A stretch of 64,000 nt of DNA from positions 1-64,000 of the forward strand of contig MNQK01000002.1 in the NCBI GenBank assembly GCA_001915385.1. Reading direction: 5' to 3'. This stretch comes from Bacteroidales bacterium 52_46 (GTDB taxonomy: Bacteria > Bacteroidota > Bacteroidia > Bacteroidales > Muribaculaceae). The notes below the pieces were generated by a model. That model was not told the DNA's origin. It saw only the letters and a list, made by a program, of their open reading frames with translations, and made no database searches. Numbering within the stretch: the first letter of the stretch is position 1; the number at the start of each line of letters is the position of its first letter. The position numbers were made by a program, and so were the translations under genes. Of the stretch, positions 33,476-42,927 are shown one piece after another.

Positions 33476-34153
33476 ATGCCCGATACAATCAAAAAACGGA
33501 TAGGAATTTGCCTTTGCATAATATTCGGCATTTCACTGATTACCTGCCTATTGCAAAAAATTTCTTCTTTCACTTACATAAATTATCTGTATCTGTTATC
33601 AGATATAATTTACATCGGTCCGATACTGTTTATCGCCTTTAACAAACAAAGCGGGTCCAATATCTGGTCAAAAACCGGCGGGGGACTATATGTCGCATTA
33701 TTATTAATGTTTGCTTCCGAACAGGTTGCTATTCTGGAGAAAGGCACGCCACTAATCGAATTCGGGTTTTTAGGGTGGGCCATAATCTCGTCAGCCACTT
33801 CTTTATTCCTGTTAATGTTTTACTGGGGGACACGGATATGGCTGCCTATAAAGATTGTAATTACTACTAACGTTATTCCTAACATAGTAAATATAATCGC
33901 ATATTCCAAAGTAATACATGTTGTAGATAGCGATTATCATACCAGGGCAGAAGCCGTTGAATCATATGAATCAACGGTCGACATAATAAGCATTTTAACC
34001 ATAATCATCTACGCTGTATCATTAATCCTTACCATTGTATGGCTATTGGAAAGTAGCAAAAAAGTATCCGCGGCAAAAGTGAACCAACAGGCTATCAAAG
34101 AGCCAAACCAGGCAAGCAAGCCGGAATTCATAAACAAAATCCCGCATAAATAG
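33476..34153 (+). CDS. hypothetical integral membrane protein
   Basis: A 225-residue protein with about six hydrophobic segments (near 10-27, 38-55, 67-83, 95-117, 124-142 and 168-190) and a polar C-terminal tail rich in Lys, Asn and Gln (KVNQQAIKEPNQASKPEF). I do not recognise a family. Codon use is AT-rich compared with the flanking GC-rich genes, which suggests acquisition or loose selection. It follows the previous gene by 41 bp and ends before a hairpin, so it may be the last gene of the patB-aroA run. Confidence 0.55.
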   Translation: MPDTIKKRIGICLCIIFGISLITCLLQKISSFTYINYLYLLSDIIYIGPILFIAFNKQSGSNIWSKTGGGLYVALLLMFASEQVAILEKGTPLIEFGFLGWAIISSATSLFLLMFYWGTRIWLPIKIVITTNVIPNIVNIIAYSKVIHVVDSDYHTRAEAVESYESTVDIISILTIIIYAVSLILTIVWLLESSKKVSAAKVNQQAIKEPNQASKPEFINKIPHK

Positions 34154-34168
34154 CGCAATTAATCCGAT

Positions 34169-34195
34169 GGCAATGCAGGTGAGCGCTGCAATGCC
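34169..34195 (+). terminator. hairpin after the membrane protein gene
   Basis: GGCAATGCAG and CTGCAATGCC form a 10-bp stem with one mismatch and a 7-nt loop, 15 bp past the stop. The following T run is weak. The rest of the AT-rich gap to 34440 contains only the promoter listed next. Confidence 0.5.
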
Positions 34196-34319
34196 GTTTA
34201 CTTAAGCTGAATTGCGTCCATACAATTTAGTTCGTATTTTTATGCACTATTTTATGCCATTTTTGTTAAAAGTGTAGTTAAAAGAGGGGTATATATCTGT
34301 TTTTTTTAGAATATTTCAT

Positions 34320-34327
34320 TAACTTTG
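34320..34327 (+). promoter_or_regulatory. -7 box for the M6 protease gene
   Basis: TAACTTTG matches TAnnTTTG; the -33 region is T-rich but lacks a clear TTTG. It would give a leader of about 105 nt before the ATG at 34441. Confidence 0.45.
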
Positions 34328-34440
34328 TCAGTTACCCGTCTGTGCTTCAGGCATGATGTAAGGGCATATATATTGTGCTTGCAATTACCGGGCGGACAGA
34401 TTAAATTCATTACAAACCAACAAATCGTTATCATAAAATC

Positions 34441-36936
34441 ATGAAGAAGTTACGTTACTTTGCAGTTACCGGCTTAATGGCCACGGCGATAGGCGCTATG
34501 GCAGTTCCGGCCAAACGCACCACGTTCATAGCGACGCAACCTGACGGCACGCAGCTGACACTTACCCGCGCCGGCGATGAATTCAATAAATATTTCCTTA
34601 CCGACGACGGGCAGATTGTAGTCGGCGACCGGCTGAACGGATATTATTTTGCAAAAGTAGATGCGGCGAGCGGACGCATGGCCGCATCCGATATGAAAGC
34701 AACCGACGCAACTGACCGCACTGCTTCGCAGTCGGCATTTGTATCGGCAATCAACCGGGAGGAACTGAATGAAGCGATGTCGAAAACAGCGCGAATGTCG
34801 CGTATCTCACCGCGCGAGGGGGAACGCAGCTATGCGCCGTCCAAGGGCAAAGCCTCCCTCCCTGCACAATCGGGCATAGGATTATTCCCGGGGTCGACGT
34901 TTCCCAAAACCGGCTCGCCCAAGGGACTGATTATACTCGTCGAATATTCCGACGTGAAATTCAACAGTAGCTACGATGCCGGCGACTACTTCAGGCGCAT
35001 GGTGAACGAAAAAGGATTTTCCGATTATAACGGCACGGGGTCGGTCACCGAATGGTTTGCCGATGCGTCGATGGGTCAGTTCACGCCCGATTTCGATGTG
35101 TACGGCCCGGTCACGCTCCCCAACAAGCAGGCTTATTACGGAGGCAATGACAGCTATGGCGACGACCTGCGTCCGGAGCAGATGGTAATCGACGGCTGCA
35201 AACTGCTCGACAGCCAGATCAATTTCAAGGACTATGACACCGACGGCGACGGATATGTCGACAACGTGTTTGTGTTCTACGCCGGCCAGGGTGAAGCAGG
35301 CTACGGCTCCGACGACACCGTATGGCCGCACCAGTGGGACCTCGCCAGCGCAGGCAAAGCGCTGACACTAGACGGGGTGAAAATAAGCCGTTACGCCTGC
35401 TCCAACGAGTGGGAGAACACAAATCCCGACGGCATCGGCACTTTCGTGCACGAGTTTTCTCACGTGATGGGGCTCCCCGACCTCTACCATACCTCATCAA
35501 GCAGCGCATATTATACACCCTGCCAATGGTCGGTGATGGACTACGGTCCTTACAACAACAACGGGCGCACGCCTCCTACCTACTCCATCTTCGAGCGCAA
35601 CGCCATGGGATGGATTGACCCGATAGTGCTCGACAGGACTCCTCGTTCGGTTGAACTCGGCCATATCGAGAAGAGCAACGAAGGCTGCCTCATCCCGACA
35701 TCGAAAAGCACCGAGTTTTTCCTTCTGGAGAACCGCCAGCAGCAGGGCTGGGACAAATATCTCCCCGGCCACGGAATGCTGATATGGCACATCGACTACA
35801 ATTCGACCGTGTGGAGGAACAATGCCGTCAACAACACCAAGAGCCACCAGTATGTCGACATCGAGGAGGCCAACAACAACCCGGCAGGCAACAATGCATC
35901 CGCAACAAGAAACTGGGCTTTCCCCGGCACGTTGGGCCAGTATACATCGTTCACCGACAACACCACACCCAATATGAAGACATGGGCGGGCGCATCGCTC
36001 AACACGCCCATCACCGGCATCGCCGAGAATGACGGCGTCATTACCTTCGACGTATGCGGCGGCGCTCCGGCCATCGACAGCCCTGTGGCCGTACAGCCCG
36101 GAAGCAACGAGATGGGCAACGGCTTCTTCGTCGCTTCATGGAGCGCGGTTGACGGAGCCGCCGACTACCTGCTGACCGTATGGTCGGTGACCGACGGCGT
36201 AGCCAAGACCGAGACCAACACATTCGGCAGCGGCTCGTCAATCACGCATGCCACCGGATGGAGTTCAAGCGCAACCGACAGCTACGGCACGAGTTCAACA
36301 GGATATTTCGGTGCATCGGCGCCCGCACTTAAGCTCAATAAGGCCGGAGCCTACGTAATGACGCCCAAATATGACAGCGCCATCTCGGGCATTTCATTCT
36401 GGGCGCGCGGAGCATCGATGGACAGCAATACCGCCTCGCTCTACGCCGTCAGCGGAAGCACGGAAACCGTGCTGCATGACTTCACTTCATGGAACATGAA
36501 CGCCGGGGAGACCGTCAGCTACGACCTCGACCGCAACGACGTGTACCAGCTCAAGCTCGTCTACAACAAAGAGGGAAGCGGCAACCTTGCCATCGATGAC
36601 TTCTCTGTGACATATTCCTCGGGAGCCGCGACGGTGCTTCCCGCCTACAACAGCCTGTCGACATCGGGAGCGACGACGGTGCGTGTCGAGAATCTTCCCG
36701 CCGACAAGACCAAATACCGCTACAGTGTCGTCGCAGTCAACAGCGAAGGACAGAAATCAGCCGCTTCCAACGCCGTAGAAGTAGACCTGACGCAATCGGG
36801 TATCAACGGTATCGAGGCCGACGACTCCAATGCTCCGGTGGAATATTACAATCTCCAGGGCATACGCGTCGACAATCCCGCCAACGGCATCTACATCCGC
36901 CGCCAGGGTTCACGGGTGGAGAAAGTAGTGATATAA
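34441..36936 (+). CDS. secreted M6-family metalloprotease
   Basis: An 831-residue exported zinc protease of the immune-inhibitor-A type. A signal peptide covers about residues 1-21. A propeptide-like region precedes the catalytic domain, which carries the zinc motif HEFSHVMGLPD (His337, Glu338, His341, Asp347). After about residue 540 come a jelly-roll-like domain and a fibronectin-like domain, ending in the tail YYNLQGIRVDNPANGIYIRR. That tail resembles the short C-terminal sorting-type sequences of Bacteroidales secreted proteins, so it may be a type IX substrate for the PorU and PorV encoded nearby. That link is inference. Confidence 0.85.
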   Translation: MKKLRYFAVTGLMATAIGAMAVPAKRTTFIATQPDGTQLTLTRAGDEFNKYFLTDDGQIVVGDRLNGYYFAKVDAASGRMAASDMKATDATDRTASQSAFVSAINREELNEAMSKTARMSRISPREGERSYAPSKGKASLPAQSGIGLFPGSTFPKTGSPKGLIILVEYSDVKFNSSYDAGDYFRRMVNEKGFSDYNGTGSVTEWFADASMGQFTPDFDVYGPVTLPNKQAYYGGNDSYGDDLRPEQMVIDGCKLLDSQINFKDYDTDGDGYVDNVFVFYAGQGEAGYGSDDTVWPHQWDLASAGKALTLDGVKISRYACSNEWENTNPDGIGTFVHEFSHVMGLPDLYHTSSSSAYYTPCQWSVMDYGPYNNNGRTPPTYSIFERNAMGWIDPIVLDRTPRSVELGHIEKSNEGCLIPTSKSTEFFLLENRQQQGWDKYLPGHGMLIWHIDYNSTVWRNNAVNNTKSHQYVDIEEANNNPAGNNASATRNWAFPGTLGQYTSFTDNTTPNMKTWAGASLNTPITGIAENDGVITFDVCGGAPAIDSPVAVQPGSNEMGNGFFVASWSAVDGAADYLLTVWSVTDGVAKTETNTFGSGSSITHATGWSSSATDSYGTSSTGYFGASAPALKLNKAGAYVMTPKYDSAISGISFWARGASMDSNTASLYAVSGSTETVLHDFTSWNMNAGETVSYDLDRNDVYQLKLVYNKEGSGNLAIDDFSVTYSSGAATVLPAYNSLSTSGATTVRVENLPADKTKYRYSVVAVNSEGQKSAASNAVEVDLTQSGINGIEADDSNAPVEYYNLQGIRVDNPANGIYIRRQGSRVEKVVI

Positions 36937-36954
36937 ATTTCAGAACGCCATCTT

Positions 36955-37031
36955 CCGCGGTTGGAAACCGCGGCTACTACGCAAAGCATCCTGTAAATCA
37001 GATACATAGTAGCCGCGGTTTTTAACCGCGG
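36955..37031. repeat. nested palindromic repeat, copy 6
   Basis: Left arm 36955-36973 with two loop substitutions (TTGGAAA), right arm perfect to 37031. Its spacer matches those of copies 3 and 5 only when read on the opposite strand (CTGATTTAC and GCTTTGC), so this copy is inverted relative to them. It starts 18 bp after the M6 protease stop. Confidence 0.92.
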
Positions 37032-37095
37032 TAAAAAACAGAATTTTGCTACACCCGCGCCAGAATTTCAACAACGACTGTTTTACCGAAAAAGA

Positions 37096-37932
37096 ATGGA
37101 ATTGTTTGACTACGAGTTTTTCCGGAATGCGCTAATAGGCATCACGCTTATAGCCGTGGCCTCATCGGTCATCGGCACCTATATCTTCGCCCGGAGGCTC
37201 GTGGCGATAGCGGGCGGCATCACGCACGCCTGTTTCGGCGGTCTCGGACTCGGGTACTTCACGGGCATCAACCCCCTACTGATGGCGGGAGTGTTTGCCG
37301 TAGGGTCGTCGGTCGGTGTGGAGTGGATGTCGTCGCGCCACAGCGTCAGGGAGGACTCCGCGATAGCCGTAGTGTGGTCACTGGGCATGGCGGCCGGCGT
37401 GATGTTCGTGTTCCTGACTCCCGGTTATGTGCCCGAACTCAACTCATTCCTGTTCGGCAACATACTGACAATATCGCAGGCCGACCTATGGGCGTTTGCT
37501 ATCTTCACCGTGCTGCTCTTAGCCTTTGTCGCGACATTCTACAGCAAGATTGTGATATGCGCCTTCGACCGCGATTTCGCCCGCGTCAGCGGACTGCGCA
37601 CAGGGTTTATAACCACAGCGATGACAGTGTTCACCGCAATAGCCATAGTGCTTACCATCAAGCTCGTGGGCGTCATGCTGCTGATGTCGATGCTGTCGCT
37701 GCCGCAGATGATAGCCGAGACCCGTTATCACCGTCTCAACCGGCTGATGACGGCATCGTGTGTCGTGTCAGTGGTGTGCAGCGTAGGCGGACTGCTGGCT
37801 TCCTGCTATATCGAGGTGCCGTGCTCGGCGCTCATAGTCATCATCATGGCCGCGGTGTTCGCAATAGCGAAAATCGCCGAATATATCATGCGGAAACGCG
37901 ACAGAAACGGCAACAGCATGCATGAGAAATAA
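37096..37932 (+). CDS. ABC-3 family metal ABC transporter permease
   Basis: A 278-residue permease of the ZnuB/MntB type, which brings Zn or Mn ions across the inner membrane. It has about eight hydrophobic helices and family landmarks: FARRLVAIAGGITHACFGGLGLGY near the N-terminus, ELNSFLFGNILTIS in the middle, and KLVGVMLLMSMLSLPQMIAE, which holds the ATPase-coupling region. No ATP-binding or substrate-binding partner lies next to it, so those must be elsewhere. It is followed 30 bp later by the GH25 gene. Confidence 0.9.
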   Translation: MELFDYEFFRNALIGITLIAVASSVIGTYIFARRLVAIAGGITHACFGGLGLGYFTGINPLLMAGVFAVGSSVGVEWMSSRHSVREDSAIAVVWSLGMAAGVMFVFLTPGYVPELNSFLFGNILTISQADLWAFAIFTVLLLAFVATFYSKIVICAFDRDFARVSGLRTGFITTAMTVFTAIAIVLTIKLVGVMLLMSMLSLPQMIAETRYHRLNRLMTASCVVSVVCSVGGLLASCYIEVPCSALIVIIMAAVFAIAKIAEYIMRKRDRNGNSMHEK

Positions 37933-37962
37933 GATAAAACGATTCGATAACAGCTGAAAAGC

Positions 37963-38667
37963 ATGAACAGGCGCGTAGGATTTCTGATAGCTATAGTCGT
38001 CACATCAATAATTGCGGTGTGCGGCTTCATTCATGCCTACAGGCAGTACATAGCCAATACGCCGCCGCTCGAACCCGACGCAAAACTATATCCGGTGAGG
38101 GGTATCGACATATCGGCGCACAACGGCTACATCGACTTCGGCCGCGTCAGGAAGGCAGGCTATGATTTCGCCATCATAAAAGCCACGGAAGGCACTGACT
38201 TCAAGGACGCTATGTTCACCGACAACCTTCGACGCGCCCGTGCCGCAGGTCTCAAGGTCGGGGCATACCATTTCTTCCGCTTCGACACCGACGGCGAGCT
38301 GCAGGCCATCAACCTGCTGCACTCGCTGCGCAACCGCACCTTCGACTTCCCGGTAGTGATTGACATCGAGCGGTTCGGCAATCCCGACGGCCATGAGGCA
38401 TCGATGATAATATCGCGACTGCGCACCATGCTGCACCATCTCGACAAAGAGAAAATCGACATAATACTCTACTCCAACAAAGACGATTACAACCGTTACC
38501 TAAAGGAGAATTTCAGCCACTATCCGCTCTGGATATGCTCGTTCACAGTGCCTGAGAACGGGATGGAATGGGTGATGTGGCAGTACTCCCACCGCGGCAA
38601 TGTCGATGGGGTGAACGGCAAAGTCGATTTAAACACAATAAAAACAGATTTTTACCGTTCTTTATAA
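37963..38667 (+). CDS. GH25 family lysozyme-like muramidase
   Basis: A 234-residue membrane-anchored glycoside hydrolase that would cleave the MurNAc-GlcNAc linkage of peptidoglycan. One membrane helix (about 6-24) is followed by the GH25 barrel: GIDISAHNGYIDFGRVRKAGYDFAIIKATEG, GAYHFFRF and the catalytic DxE in VVIDIERFG. The C-terminal strand ends MWQYSHRGNVDGVNGKVDLN, which is typical of the family. It is full length. Its role could be cell-wall remodelling or periplasmic defence. Confidence 0.9.
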   Translation: MNRRVGFLIAIVVTSIIAVCGFIHAYRQYIANTPPLEPDAKLYPVRGIDISAHNGYIDFGRVRKAGYDFAIIKATEGTDFKDAMFTDNLRRARAAGLKVGAYHFFRFDTDGELQAINLLHSLRNRTFDFPVVIDIERFGNPDGHEASMIISRLRTMLHHLDKEKIDIILYSNKDDYNRYLKENFSHYPLWICSFTVPENGMEWVMWQYSHRGNVDGVNGKVDLNTIKTDFYRSL

Positions 38668-38734
38668 GTATAAAAGGACTACCGGCCGCGCACCGGCAAG
38701 AACAGACCACCAAGTGTCCACCACCGCAACATAT

Positions 38735-41700
38735 ATGACTATACTTTACGCTATAAAAAACATAAAATCAATCGCCGCGTCGGCAATCGCGCTGTGCGTC
38801 GCCCTCGCGGCCCCGTCAGCCAATGCTTTCGACCTGTCGACCTACGCCGACAACTCACGGATGTCGACCGGACGCTGGGCTAAAATCAGCGTTACGGAAG
38901 ACGGCATGTACCTGCTGAGCAACTCGCAGATGCGGAGAATGGGATTTTCCGACCCCTCGAAAGTGCACATCTACGGCTACGGCGGCCGCCAGCTCCCCGA
39001 CAGGATGTCGGCCGACACTTATATCGACGACCTGCCCATGGTCCAGACACTCCGCACTGACCGAGGTCTGCTTTTCTATGCCGAGGGAGTCACGTCGCCG
39101 GTAGTCCACACAGGGAGCTACATACGTCCGAAGCAGAACGCCTTCACCGACGAAGGCTACTATTTCGTGAGCGACTGCGACGGTGAGGACCGCCCCGTCC
39201 CGTCGGAAGGCACAGGCTCGGCGTCAGCTCCGGAAACTTCGTTCACCGACTATATATTCCATGAGAAAGATCTCGTGAGCGTCGCTCCCACCGGGCAGCA
39301 ATACGGAGGCGAGGATTTCCTCTATACGCCGACACGTAAATTCAATTTCGAGCTGAAAGACCTGGTGGAGGGCACTGACGTGTGGCTCGCATGCTCTTTC
39401 ATCGCAACCGCCACATCGGAGACCTCAGTCAGCCTCACGGCCAATGACAGCGAGCTTCCTTATTCCGGCACCGATGTAATCCGATCCAACTCCACCGACC
39501 ACGGCAATTACCGCGCCTCCGTCACCACAAAGACTTTCCGGGCGCCGGGCGACAAGCTGACCGTCGGCGTGACCTACAACCGCGCCGGCACTGTATCGGC
39601 AGCCTATCTCGACTACCTTTCGGTCAACTACACGCGCCACCTGCGCATGTCGGGTCCGCAGATATGCTTCTCGCTGCGCCGCAACCAGGCCGCGCTTGAA
39701 GGGGCTTCGGCATCGACAGTGGTGTGGGACGTGACGTCGCCGCTGTCAGTCGTAAGCATGAATACAGGGCTGTCAGGGACGACCATGAGCTGGACCAACG
39801 ACTATACCGGAAACCGCCGCTACGTGGCGTTCGAGCCCTCGGCATCGTTCCCCGAGCCTAAATACACCGCAGCAGTGTCCAATCAGAACCTCCACGGAGA
39901 GGAAGTGCCCGACATGGTGATTTTCACTCCGTCGACATGGATGAGCGAAGCGCAGCGCCTCGCCGATTTCCACCGTGACAACGACGACATGCGCGTGCTT
40001 GTGGTCGACCAGGAGAATGTGTTCAATGAATTCGCATCGGGAAGCCGCGACGTCAACGCGTTCCGCAAGATGCTCAAGATGCTCTACGACCGCTCCGACT
40101 CATCGGAACGCAAGCTCAAATACGCACTGTTCATGGGCCGCGGCAGTTTCGACAACCGCCGCATATCCGTAGCCGTGAAATCACTGAACTACCCGCTGAT
40201 GCCGCTGTGGCAGTCGGAAAAGGGGGAAACCGACATCGACTCATACACCACCGACGACATATTCGCCTTCCTGCGCGACAATTCAGGCAACACCATGGCT
40301 TCCGACTATCTGTGCATAGGCGTCGGACGTATGCCGGTCACTTCGGCCGGAGCCGCCAAAGCTGCCGTCGACAAAGTCATAGCCTACTCCACCAAAATGC
40401 CGTCGGGCACATGGCGCAACCGCACCATGCTCATAGCCGACGACCAGGATTCGGGCATACACATGTACCAGATGGAAGACGCCTGGAACGACATGCTTGC
40501 CAACGGCGGCGACAACGCCACCCACACCAAGCTCTACACCGATGCCTACCCGCTGACCGGACAAGGCTACCCGCAGGCACGCGACTTCATGTTCAAGACC
40601 CTCGACGAGGGGGTGGCATGGTGGATGTACATCGGGCACGCCAACACGACCTCCCTGACGCATGAAGGGCTCCTCAAGCTCAACGACATCAACAACATGT
40701 ACCTGCGCAAATGGCCCATATTCTTCGCCGCCACATGCGATTTCCTGCGCTGGGACGCCAATGCCGTGTCGGCCGGCGAACTTATGTGGGCGCACGAATC
40801 GGGCGGCTGCATCGCACAGGTTTCGGCCAACCGTCCCGTCTACATATCGGAAAACGCCTACATGTCGCGGGCCATGGGGCGCAACATGTTCACCCGCGAC
40901 AGCGACGGACGCCGTCTCACCATAGGCGAGATATACCGCCGTGCAAAGAACTCGTCAAAAGTGTCGGACAGCGGCGTCATGATGTCCGACGCCAACAAGC
41001 TGCGCTACATACTCATGGGCGACCCGGCCATGCGCCCGGCCATGCCTGAGCAGGAGATTGTGGTCGACCTCATCAACGGCACGGAACCGGGTGGCGACGA
41101 GCAGGCCATAATGCAGGCACGGCAGAACGTGACTGTGGAGGGACGCGTGCTCGACAGCGACGGGAATACCATGACCGGATTCAACGGCACCATAGCCTCG
41201 ACGCTCTATGACGCCGAATACAGCATAACCACGCTCGCCAACGGCGGCGAGAAGGACGGAGTGCCCGTAGGAAAAGCCGTCACGTTCGAGCAGCACGGCA
41301 ACCGACTTTTCGCCGGCAATGACTCGGTAAAGGCCGGACGCTTCAAAGTGCACGTGGCTATGCCGTCAAGCATATCCAACAACTTCCGCGAAGCCACCAT
41401 CAGCCTCGTGGCCAAAAGCGACGCAGGCAGCATGACAGCGAACTATGCGGCAGGAGCCAACCGCGGGTTCTACGTGTTCGGCACTGACGAGAGTGTCAGC
41501 GACACCATACCCCCCGTCATCAAATCGATATACCTCAACCATCCGTCGTTCCGTTCGGGCGACCAGGTCAACGCCACCCCGATGCTCATAGCCGAGATTG
41601 CCGACAACCGCGGCATCAACATGAACACTTCAGGCGTAGGCCACCAGATGAACGTGCTCATCGACGGCAACCGCAGCTACTCCGACGTGGCGGAATACTA

Positions 41701-42166
41701 CACTCCGGCTGCCGACGGCTCCCCCTCCGGCATCATCGCATACCAGCTGCCACAGCTCGAGGAGGGCGCCCACTCGCTGCGCCTGCGCATCTGGGACACA
41801 TCGGACAATTCCAATTCCGAGACGATAGATTTCTACGTGTCGCCCGACCGCGCCCCGGTGCTCTACGACGTATACTCCGATGCCAATCCGGCATCGGTGC
41901 AGGCCAACTTCTATCTGTCGCACGACCGTCCCGACGCCCAGGTCGAAGTCACTATCTCCATCTACGACATGCTCGGGCAGCCAGTATGGGAATCGGTGAC
42001 CAACGGACGCAGCGACATGTACCTGACAAGCCCCGTGACATGGAATCTGCAAGACCGTGCCGGCCACCGCGTGACCCGCGGCATCTACCTCTACCGCGCG
42101 TCGATACGCGAAGGCGACAATGTCAGCAACACCCTCACCCACCGCATCGCCGTCACCGGCAACTGA
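38735..42166 (+). CDS. second PorU-type C25 sortase/peptidase paralogue
   Basis: A 1143-residue protein with the same architecture as PorU at 4271: a signal peptide (cut near NANA-FDLS), the shared opening (GRWAKISVTEDGMYLLSNSQMRRMGF versus GRWVKIRVNESGIQQI), a C25 domain, then beta domains with a C-terminal strand set. The catalytic pair is kept: His635 in IGHANTT and Cys668 in AATCDF, 33 residues apart as in PorU. It has no PorV next to it. I chose ATG 38735; a GTG at 38714 is in frame but gives a poorer signal peptide. Whether it sorts different cargo is unknown. Confidence 0.82.
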   Translation: MTILYAIKNIKSIAASAIALCVALAAPSANAFDLSTYADNSRMSTGRWAKISVTEDGMYLLSNSQMRRMGFSDPSKVHIYGYGGRQLPDRMSADTYIDDLPMVQTLRTDRGLLFYAEGVTSPVVHTGSYIRPKQNAFTDEGYYFVSDCDGEDRPVPSEGTGSASAPETSFTDYIFHEKDLVSVAPTGQQYGGEDFLYTPTRKFNFELKDLVEGTDVWLACSFIATATSETSVSLTANDSELPYSGTDVIRSNSTDHGNYRASVTTKTFRAPGDKLTVGVTYNRAGTVSAAYLDYLSVNYTRHLRMSGPQICFSLRRNQAALEGASASTVVWDVTSPLSVVSMNTGLSGTTMSWTNDYTGNRRYVAFEPSASFPEPKYTAAVSNQNLHGEEVPDMVIFTPSTWMSEAQRLADFHRDNDDMRVLVVDQENVFNEFASGSRDVNAFRKMLKMLYDRSDSSERKLKYALFMGRGSFDNRRISVAVKSLNYPLMPLWQSEKGETDIDSYTTDDIFAFLRDNSGNTMASDYLCIGVGRMPVTSAGAAKAAVDKVIAYSTKMPSGTWRNRTMLIADDQDSGIHMYQMEDAWNDMLANGGDNATHTKLYTDAYPLTGQGYPQARDFMFKTLDEGVAWWMYIGHANTTSLTHEGLLKLNDINNMYLRKWPIFFAATCDFLRWDANAVSAGELMWAHESGGCIAQVSANRPVYISENAYMSRAMGRNMFTRDSDGRRLTIGEIYRRAKNSSKVSDSGVMMSDANKLRYILMGDPAMRPAMPEQEIVVDLINGTEPGGDEQAIMQARQNVTVEGRVLDSDGNTMTGFNGTIASTLYDAEYSITTLANGGEKDGVPVGKAVTFEQHGNRLFAGNDSVKAGRFKVHVAMPSSISNNFREATISLVAKSDAGSMTANYAAGANRGFYVFGTDESVSDTIPPVIKSIYLNHPSFRSGDQVNATPMLIAEIADNRGINMNTSGVGHQMNVLIDGNRSYSDVAEYYTPAADGSPSGIIAYQLPQLEEGAHSLRLRIWDTSDNSNSETIDFYVSPDRAPVLYDVYSDANPASVQANFYLSHDRPDAQVEVTISIYDMLGQPVWESVTNGRSDMYLTSPVTWNLQDRAGHRVTRGIYLYRASIREGDNVSNTLTHRIAVTGN

Positions 42167-42251
42167 TGCGGCTGCGTGGCAATCTGTCATTTTGTCAATC
42201 CCCGACCGTGAAAATATAGTGTTATCTTTTCTGAGTATGTCTGATTTTTCG

Positions 42252-42259
42252 TAACTTTG
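42252..42259 (+). promoter_or_regulatory. -7 box for the SIS-PfkB-ribH run
   Basis: TAACTTTG, a consensus -7 box, lies 31 bp before the chosen ATG at 42290. The -33 box is weak. Because transcription would start near 42265, upstream in-frame starts at 42257 and 42263 are unlikely. Confidence 0.5.
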
Positions 42260-42289
42260 CCAATGGCATTGACAAAAGCCGAAAAACCA

Positions 42290-42895
42290 ATGGAAAATTT
42301 AACCGATTCAATCAAAGAGATATTACGCGCCGAAAGCGAAGCGATACTCAGCATACCGGTGACCGACGCCTACGCCCGTGCCGTCGAACTGATAGTGGAG
42401 CATGTCAACCGCCGCGGCGGCAAGCTCGTGACCTCGGGCATGGGTAAAGCCGGACAGATAGCCATGAACATTGCCACGACATTCTCGTCGACAGGCACTC
42501 CGGCTGTCAACCTGCACCCGTCGGAAGCCCAGCACGGCGACCTCGGACTGCTTCAGCCCAACGACGCCCTCCTGCTCATATCCAACTCGGGCAAGACCCG
42601 CGAAATCATCGACCTCGTAGCCCTCGCCCGCACCCTCATCCCCTCGATTCCCATCATAGTCATCACCGGCAACGGCGACAGCGAGCTTGCCCGCATAGCC
42701 GACGTCACCATCCTCACCGGCGGCGCGCCTGAAGTGTGCCCGCTCGGCCTGACGCCCACTACCTCGACCACCATGATGACAGTGATTGGCGACATTCTGG
42801 TGGTGAACGTGATGCAGGCCATCGGCTTCACACGCGCCGACTACGCCAAGCGCCACCACGGAGGTTACCTCGGACACATATCGAGAAACTCCTGA
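42290..42895 (+). CDS. SIS-domain sugar-phosphate isomerase (KdsD/KpsF-like, no CBS domains)
   Basis: A 201-residue single SIS domain protein. It has GKLVTSGMGKAGQIAMNIATTFSSTGTPAVNLHPSEAQHGDLGL and LLISNSGKTREII, the hallmark segments of arabinose-5-phosphate isomerase (KdsD), which makes the Kdo precursor. It ends at HGGYLGHI, where KdsD would continue into two CBS domains, so it is a CBS-less form. Kdo is needed by waaA at 52779, which supports the role, but this is inference. Start chosen from the promoter position. Confidence 0.75.
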   Translation: MENLTDSIKEILRAESEAILSIPVTDAYARAVELIVEHVNRRGGKLVTSGMGKAGQIAMNIATTFSSTGTPAVNLHPSEAQHGDLGLLQPNDALLLISNSGKTREIIDLVALARTLIPSIPIIVITGNGDSELARIADVTILTGGAPEVCPLGLTPTTSTTMMTVIGDILVVNVMQAIGFTRADYAKRHHGGYLGHISRNS

Positions 42896-42927
42896 GCATC
42901 ATACGTAAAGACACATTTCCTTATCCG

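Noticed and set aside
9069..37031. Palindromic repeats as a CRISPR array
   Set aside because: The copies are scattered singly over 28 kb, not clustered with unique spacers, and no cas gene is present.
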